A program made the position numbers and the translations under genes. A stretch of 64,000 nucleotides of DNA from Microbacterium kyungheense (GTDB lineage: Bacteria > Actinomycetota > Actinomycetes > Actinomycetales > Microbacteriaceae), in assembly GCF_006783905.1 (NCBI RefSeq), contig NZ_VFPE01000006.1:124001-188000 (forward strand). The letters are read 5' to 3'. The first letter of the stretch is position 1; each line of letters starts with the position of its first letter. Of this stretch, positions 59,926 to 64,000 are shown one piece after another. The notes under the pieces were generated by a model that made no database searches, was not told the DNA's origin, and worked only from the letters and a program-made list of their open reading frames with translations.

Positions 59926-60876
59926 TCAGACGGTCACGGGCTCCAGCCCCTGTTCGAGCCGCTCGACGTCCTCGGCCCGGCACAGGTCCGTCGCGGGGAG
60001 CGCCGCTGTGGCCGAGCCGGCCGCGACGCCCGAGCGGAACGCCTCGCCCAGCGAACGGCCCTGCGCAAGCCGCAGCACGAGGGCGCCGAGGAAGCTGTCG
60101 CCCGCGCCGACGGCGCTCTGCACGTCGACAGGGGGCGTCGGCAGGCGCAGCGCTTCTTCGGCGGTGACCAGCACCGCACCGGAGCCGCCGAGCGTGAGCG
60201 CGACGACCTGGCACGAGCCACGGCCGACGAGCTCGCGGGCGGCCTCGATCAGGCCGATCTCGTCGGTCTCGGGCGCTCCCACCAGCTCGCGCAGCTCGCG
60301 CTTGCTGGGCTTGATGAGGAACACGCCCTCCTCCAGTGCGGCGGTCAGCGCGTCGCCGGAGGTGTCGACGACGCAGTGCGAGTCGTGCTCCCGGGTGATG
60401 CGGGCGATCTGCGCGTACAGGTCGTCGGGTGCGCCGGGCGGCAGGCTGCCGCTGGTCACGACGAACCCGCCGACGGGGAAGTCGTCGGCGACCGCCGACA
60501 GCAGCGCCCGCCACTCCGGCTCCGACAGCTCGGGCCCCTGCAGCACGAACCGGAACTGCTCGCCCGTCGACGTCTCGTCCACCGTGAAACTCTCGCGCGT
60601 GGCATCCGCGATCCCCACCATGCGACTGGCGATGCCCTCGCGGTCGAGCAGCTGCCGGTACGCCTGGCCCGTCGGACCGCCGGCCGCGTAGACGGCCAGT
60701 GAGTGCCCGCCGAGGTTGCGGACGACCCGCGAGACGTTGACGCCGCCCCCGCCCGGGTCCAGTCGCGTCGGCCCGCAGCGCATCTTGCTCTCGGGCATCA
60801 CGCGCGGTGTCGACGTCGACACGTCGAGCGCGGGATTGGGCGTGACCGTCAGGATCGGCAGATGCGCGAGGGCCAT
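59926..60876 (-). CDS. PfkB-family sugar kinase (1-phosphofructokinase/6-phosphofructokinase II-like)
   Basis: 316 residues from ATG 60876. ILTVTPNPALDVSTSTP, LDPGGGGVNVSRVVRNLGG, NSCVVDTSGDALTAAL-type segments and VQSAVGAGDSFLGALV (anion hole, catalytic Asp) place it in the PfkB ribokinase clan, closest to Pfk-II/LacC-like proteins. It phosphorylates a phosphorylated sugar in the cytoplasm. A -10, TACTCT, six bases upstream supports the start at 60876 over the GTG two codons earlier. Confidence 0.85.
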   Translation of the reverse strand: MALAHLPILTVTPNPALDVSTSTPRVMPESKMRCGPTRLDPGGGGVNVSRVVRNLGGHSLAVYAAGGPTGQAYRQLLDREGIASRMVGIADATRESFTVDETSTGEQFRFVLQGPELSEPEWRALLSAVADDFPVGGFVVTSGSLPPGAPDDLYAQIARITREHDSHCVVDTSGDALTAALEEGVFLIKPSKRELRELVGAPETDEIGLIEAARELVGRGSCQVVALTLGGSGAVLVTAEEALRLPTPPVDVQSAVGAGDSFLGALVLRLAQGRSLGEAFRSGVAAGSATAALPATDLCRAEDVERLEQGLEPVTV

Positions 60877-60882
60877 GCCCAC

Positions 60883-60888
60883 AGAGTA
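60883..60888 (-). promoter_or_regulatory. -10 element TACTCT of the PfkB gene
   Basis: TACTCT on the minus strand lies six bases before the ATG at 60876, implying a leaderless transcript. Confidence 0.5.
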
Positions 60889-60970
60889 CGGGTGGATGCC
60901 GGCGCCCGCGCGATGCCGGCGGCGCGGGATCCCGCCGATGCCGCCCGCGTGTGCCGCGCCTCCGCTCCCG

Positions 60971-61037
60971 ACAGGTCAACCGGCCTTCATCAGGAGGGTT
61001 CCGCCCGATCTGTCCTGGACAACCGCGGTTGACCTGT
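60971..61037 (+). promoter_or_regulatory. Inverted-repeat region upstream of the esterase
   Basis: ACAGGTCAACCG (60971-60982) pairs perfectly with CGGTTGACCTGT (61026-61037). The second arm overlaps an 18-base imperfect palindrome, GGACAACCGCGGTTGACC (61017-61034), and a TTGACC -35-like element. It lies in the 250-base gap between PfkB and the esterase and is a probable operator; regulator unknown. Confidence 0.5.
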
Positions 61038-61126
61038 TGAACGGGTCAGAACGGGGCCGCACCGCATACCGGGGCACTAGCGTGAGCAGCACATCCGTCA
61101 GTCACCCCCCGGACGAAGGACACGGC

Positions 61127-62038
61127 GTGGACATCACCCAGATCGACCCTGCGCTTCGCGAGGTCACCCGCAAGGCACCGAGGATGAACCTGGAGAACCC
61201 GGTGGTGCTGTGGGCGATCACGTCGCTGTCGCGATTCATGCCCGGCGCCAAGGTCGACGGCGTCGAGCGTCGTATCGTGCGCGACGGCGACGTACGCGCG
61301 CGCGTCTACCTCCCGGCCGAGACCACCGGCGCGGGGCTGCTCTGGATCCACGGGGGCGGACTCGTCCTCGGCGCGGCCGCCATGGACGACCGCACGAGCA
61401 GCGAGGTCGCCCGCGAAACCGGCGCGGTCGTGGTCTCGGTCGACTACCGGCTTGCACCCCGGCATCCCTTCCCCGCCGCCATCGACGACTGCGCGGCCGC
61501 CTTCGCATGGTTCGTCGCGCACGCCGGAGAGTTCGGCGTCGACCCGGGACGCATCGCGGTCGGCGGTCAGAGCGCGGGCGGGGGCCTCGCCGCCGCCCTC
61601 ACCCAGCGCCTCGTCGACGCGCAGACCCCGCCCGCCGCACAGTGGCTGTTCTGCCCGATGCTCGACGACCGCACCGCCGCCGACCGTGCGCGAGACGAGG
61701 TCGATCACTTCGTCTGGAACAACCGCGCGAACCTCGTGGGCTGGCGCTCGTACCTCGGAGACCGGGTCGGCGCGGACGCGCTGCCGCCGTACGCGGCACC
61801 CGCTCGCCGCGACGATCTCAGGGGTCTGCCCCCGACGTGGATCTACACCTCGGACGCCGAGCTGTTCTTCGACGAGGACGTCGCCTATGCCCGCGCACTC
61901 GAAGACGCGGGCGTGCCGGTGACCCTCGACGTCGTGTCGGGCGCCGCCCACGGCTTCGAGGCCTGGGCGCCCGACACCGAGCCGGCGCGGGCGCTGCAGG
62001 CGCGGGCGCGCGCGTGGCTGGGAGCCCGGCTGCGCTGA
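61127..62038 (+). CDS. HSL-family alpha/beta hydrolase (esterase/lipase)
   Basis: 303 residues with LLWIHGGGLVLG (oxyanion) and VGGQSAGGG (Ser), plus YTSDAELFFDED (Asp) and SGAAHGFEAW (His). GTG 61127 has GAAGGA six to eight bases upstream. Typical of hormone-sensitive-lipase group esterases acting on short to medium acyl chains. Lies behind the 60.97-61.04 kb operator-like repeats. Convergent with LacI gene, 27 bases away. Confidence 0.85.
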   Translation: MDITQIDPALREVTRKAPRMNLENPVVLWAITSLSRFMPGAKVDGVERRIVRDGDVRARVYLPAETTGAGLLWIHGGGLVLGAAAMDDRTSSEVARETGAVVVSVDYRLAPRHPFPAAIDDCAAAFAWFVAHAGEFGVDPGRIAVGGQSAGGGLAAALTQRLVDAQTPPAAQWLFCPMLDDRTAADRARDEVDHFVWNNRANLVGWRSYLGDRVGADALPPYAAPARRDDLRGLPPTWIYTSDAELFFDEDVAYARALEDAGVPVTLDVVSGAAHGFEAWAPDTEPARALQARARAWLGARLR

Positions 62039-62065
62039 GGCCCGGCCCGCACGTCGCGCGTCGCG

Positions 62066-63115
62066 TCAGGAGCGGCGCGGGCTCGCGAGCGTCGATCCGG
62101 CGGCGATCTGGCAGTCCAGCATGACCCTCCGCTCGGCCTCCGACACGGTCCCGGGCTCGTTGATGAGCTTCCACAGCAGCTTCACCGCGGCGGCTCCGAG
62201 CTCGGTCCGCGGAGCCACCAGCCGCGTGACGTCACGACCACCGGCGCTGCCGTTGTCGCGGCCGCTCAACGCGATGACCGACATGCCGTCCGGAACGCCC
62301 ACGCCCGTGCGCTCCAGGACGTCCCCGACCGCCGCCACCTGCGCGGGGTCCTCGATCAGCACCACGGTGGGCGCGGCATCCTCGATCGCGGCGATCGCCT
62401 GCGACGCCGACGAGGACTCGACCACGTCGTGCGCGACCGCCTCACCCGACGAGGCCAGAGCCTCCAGGAACCCCGCGAGGCGGTCCTGGGTGGACTCGGC
62501 CTGGAAGGGCAGGCGCAGGTAGAGGAACCGGCGATGCCCGAGCGCGAGGGCGCGACGGGTGAGGTCTGCGACGGCCGTCGCGTAGTCCACGCCGACGTAG
62601 GGGATCCGCTCGTCGCCGTCGCGACGGCCGACGGCGACGAACGGGTAGTCCAGCTCGACGAGCTCGCGCAGCTCGTCCTTGTCCATCTCGCGACCGAGCA
62701 GGACGCACCCGTCGGCCAGGCGCAGGCGCGTGCCCGGCTGCAACAGGCGTCGCTTGCCCTCGAGCACGGGGGCGCTCGTGAACACGAGCAGGTCGGCGCC
62801 GAGGTCCTCGGCCGCCGACTCCACGCCCGTGAGCAGCGGCACGTAGAAGTCCGCGCTCTCATACGGGAACGCGGGTTCGTAGGTGAAGACGCCGAGGAGG
62901 TTGTTGGACTGTCCGGCCAGCATGCGCGCCGCCGGGTCCGCGGCGTACGCGGTCTCTTGCAGCAGGTCGAGCACGCGCTGCCGCGTCGACTCCGAGATGC
63001 GCATCGTCGTGTCGGTGCGGCCGCTCAGGACGAGCGACACCGTCGCCTGGCTCACGCCGGCCAGCTCGGCGATCTGCTTCTGCGTCAGACGTTTGGTTCG
63101 GCCCGAGCCCGCCAC
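62066..63115 (-). CDS. LacI-family transcriptional regulator
   Basis: 349 residues: N-terminal LacI HTH (LTQKQIAELAGVSQATVSLVLSG) and periplasmic-binding-like effector domain (about 65-340). GTG 63115 follows the esterase stop by four bases. It ends a permease-esterase-LacI operon, so it probably controls transport and use of the same sugar-like compound. No operator could be assigned because the operon start is outside the window. Confidence 0.88.
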   Translation of the reverse strand: MAGSGRTKRLTQKQIAELAGVSQATVSLVLSGRTDTTMRISESTRQRVLDLLQETAYAADPAARMLAGQSNNLLGVFTYEPAFPYESADFYVPLLTGVESAAEDLGADLLVFTSAPVLEGKRRLLQPGTRLRLADGCVLLGREMDKDELRELVELDYPFVAVGRRDGDERIPYVGVDYATAVADLTRRALALGHRRFLYLRLPFQAESTQDRLAGFLEALASSGEAVAHDVVESSSASQAIAAIEDAAPTVVLIEDPAQVAAVGDVLERTGVGVPDGMSVIALSGRDNGSAGGRDVTRLVAPRTELGAAAVKLLWKLINEPGTVSEAERRVMLDCQIAAGSTLASPRRS

Positions 63116-63119
63116 GCGA

Positions 63120-63911
63120 TCACCCTTCCTCAGCTGCGGACGCGTCCCGCGGCGTCCGGCCCACCCAGGCGGCGACGACATCGAAGAGCCGAGCCGTCGC
63201 CGGCAGATCGGCGTCGAGCTGCCAGCTGTGGGTGCACTCCGTCTGCGCAGAGCCACAGTAGTACAGCGTCACGTCGTCGCCCCGTATCAGCGCCTCGTCG
63301 ACGTACTCGCGCGTGGACGCGGAGAAGAAGTCGTGCGCGCTCGTGGCCGCGAGCAGCGGCGGTGGCGCCGCGGTGAGCCGTCGCCGCAGCGCGAGCGGGT
63401 CGTCGCGCTCGAGGCGGTCCGCGTGCTCGCCGCCGACGGTGAGGGTCGAGAGGTAGCCGGGGAAGCGGGCCTCCTGATCCGGGCTGCGCGGACGGCGCAG
63501 CGCGTCCAGCGACAGGGCGCCGCACAGGGTGACGAGCAGGTCCGGCGCCTCGTCCGTGCCGAGCGACCGCAGGGTGTGCAGCGCGACCGCATGCGCGCCC
63601 GCCGAGTCCCCGAGCAGGACCACGCGCAAGACCCCGCGAGACCTCGCCCACCGCATCGCGTCGCCGATGTCGGCCACCATGTCGCGCACGGGGTCGTCCG
63701 GACGCCGGCGGTATGCGATCGCCGCGACGTCCAGCCCACGGGCCGACAGCCCCTCGGCCGTCGTCGCCATGAGAGACCGATCGCCGGTGTACCAGGCTCC
63801 GCCGTGGACGGCGACGACGAGGGCGTCGGATGCCGCCTCGGCGTCGTACATCGTCAGCAGCTGGTCGTCCCGCCCGCCGTAGTGGAGCTCGCGGGCTCCG
63901 GCCGGCGTCAT
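63120..63911 (-). CDS. Alpha/beta hydrolase of the sugar-transport operon
   Basis: 263 residues: VAVHGGAWYTGDRSL (oxyanion motif), VVLLGDSAGAHAV (Ser), and a SAHDFFSASTREYVDEALI segment followed by the His in CTHSWQLDADL. Resembles esterases and BD-FAE-type ferulic/acetyl esterases. ATG 63911 overlaps the stop of the ABC permease gene (ATGA), and the LacI gene follows after four bases. It probably removes ester groups from the imported carbohydrate. Confidence 0.8.
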   Translation of the reverse strand: MTPAGARELHYGGRDDQLLTMYDAEAASDALVVAVHGGAWYTGDRSLMATTAEGLSARGLDVAAIAYRRRPDDPVRDMVADIGDAMRWARSRGVLRVVLLGDSAGAHAVALHTLRSLGTDEAPDLLVTLCGALSLDALRRPRSPDQEARFPGYLSTLTVGGEHADRLERDDPLALRRRLTAAPPPLLAATSAHDFFSASTREYVDEALIRGDDVTLYYCGSAQTECTHSWQLDADLPATARLFDVVAAWVGRTPRDASAAEEG

Positions 63912-64000
63912 CCCTTCAGTCCTGTCTGGCTGAGCCCCTCGACGAACTGCCGCTGCGCGAAGAGGAACACGATGAGCACCGGCACCGCGGTCATGGTGGC
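63908..64000 (-). CDS. ABC sugar permease, C-terminal fragment (cut by window edge)
   Basis: The visible 30 codons read ATMTAVPVLIVFLFAQRQF, then VEGLSQTGLKG and stop, the standard C terminus of a CUT1/MalG-type permease (typical ending FVEGLTAGAVKG). The rest, including the membrane domain, lies past the right edge. The stop overlaps the esterase start. It marks a carbohydrate ABC transporter whose other genes must be upstream, outside the window. Confidence 0.85.
   Translation of the reverse strand, partial: ATMTAVPVLIVFLFAQRQFVEGLSQTGLKG

Noticed and set aside
1..64000. tRNA, rRNA, riboswitch or insertion sequence
   Set aside because: No cloverleaf-like T-arm/anticodon patterns, rRNA segments, riboswitch cores or transposase genes were recognised. 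Intergenic gaps are short and mostly explained.

Overview
The window is 64 kb of GC-rich (about 70% by eye), densely coded actinobacterial chromosome. Gene content, frequent GTG starts, many leaderless genes, and the heavy use of the heptamer GGATGCC/GGCATCC both in genes and in terminator hairpins point to Microbacteriaceae, most likely Microbacterium (inference). I see no rRNA, tRNA, CRISPR array, transposase, integrase or prophage; the window reads as ordinary chromosome rich in small regulator-plus-effector cassettes. About 62 protein genes are supported, one cut by the right edge.
Layout. 0-1 kb: a Zn/Mn-binding lipoprotein behind a Zur-like box. 1.7-6.4 kb: a leftward operon of a HisC-type aminotransferase and a branched-chain 2-oxoacid dehydrogenase E1alpha/E1beta/E2. 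6.5-11.6 kb: a 4-TM membrane protein, a WXG100-like protein coupled to an alpha/beta hydrolase, and a large secreted nuclease. 11.8-13.8 kb: a low-molecular-weight tyrosine phosphatase and purB. 14-20 kb: two coupled membrane proteins, a PLP decarboxylase, a DUF1801-like protein, a hydrolase, a LysR/DJ-1 divergent pair and CsbD. 20-26.7 kb: a MerR/TOPRIM divergent pair, an esterase, two coupled DUF1254/DUF1214 proteins and an S33 peptidase. 26.7-28.2 kb: an ArsR repressor coupled to a His-rich CDF metal exporter. 28.4-33.6 kb: PoxB, an orphan immunity-type protein, a MATE exporter and a QW-motif protein. 33.6-37.5 kb: TetR with a divergent NCS1 permease-amidohydrolase operon. 37.9-44.8 kb: luciferase-like oxidoreductase, GlxA-type AraC regulator/MBL hydrolase, GntR/MFS and LysR/EamA pairs. 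44.8-54.8 kb: amidohydrolase, VOC protein, class A PBP, SnoaL protein, quinone reductase, RibD-type reductase, EamA/MocR pair and an S51 peptidase. 54.9-59.1 kb: an ECF41-type sigma-factor island. 59.2-64 kb: DJ-1 protein, PfkB kinase, esterase, and the end of a sugar ABC permease-esterase-LacI operon.
How the parts work together. The best-supported new-looking module is the ECF island: the sigma factor carries a C-terminal SnoaL domain, overlaps a gene for a stand-alone copy of that domain, and three promoters of the form [TC]GTCACA-N17-GTC precede the sigma operon, the neighbouring NmrA-like oxidoreductase and the two alpha/beta hydrolases, which predicts a self-contained regulon. The TetR-permease-amidohydrolase unit has a compact operator of four alternating ATTGG half-sites.
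The most unusual DNA is non-coding: four intergenic arrays of degenerate ~20-bp units that repeat in one orientation, then in the opposite one, so that the array mirrors itself. Two unit families are seen (CCATGCCC... and GAGACCGGGG...). All lie just beyond gene 3' ends, three of them between convergent genes. I do not know a named family for them.
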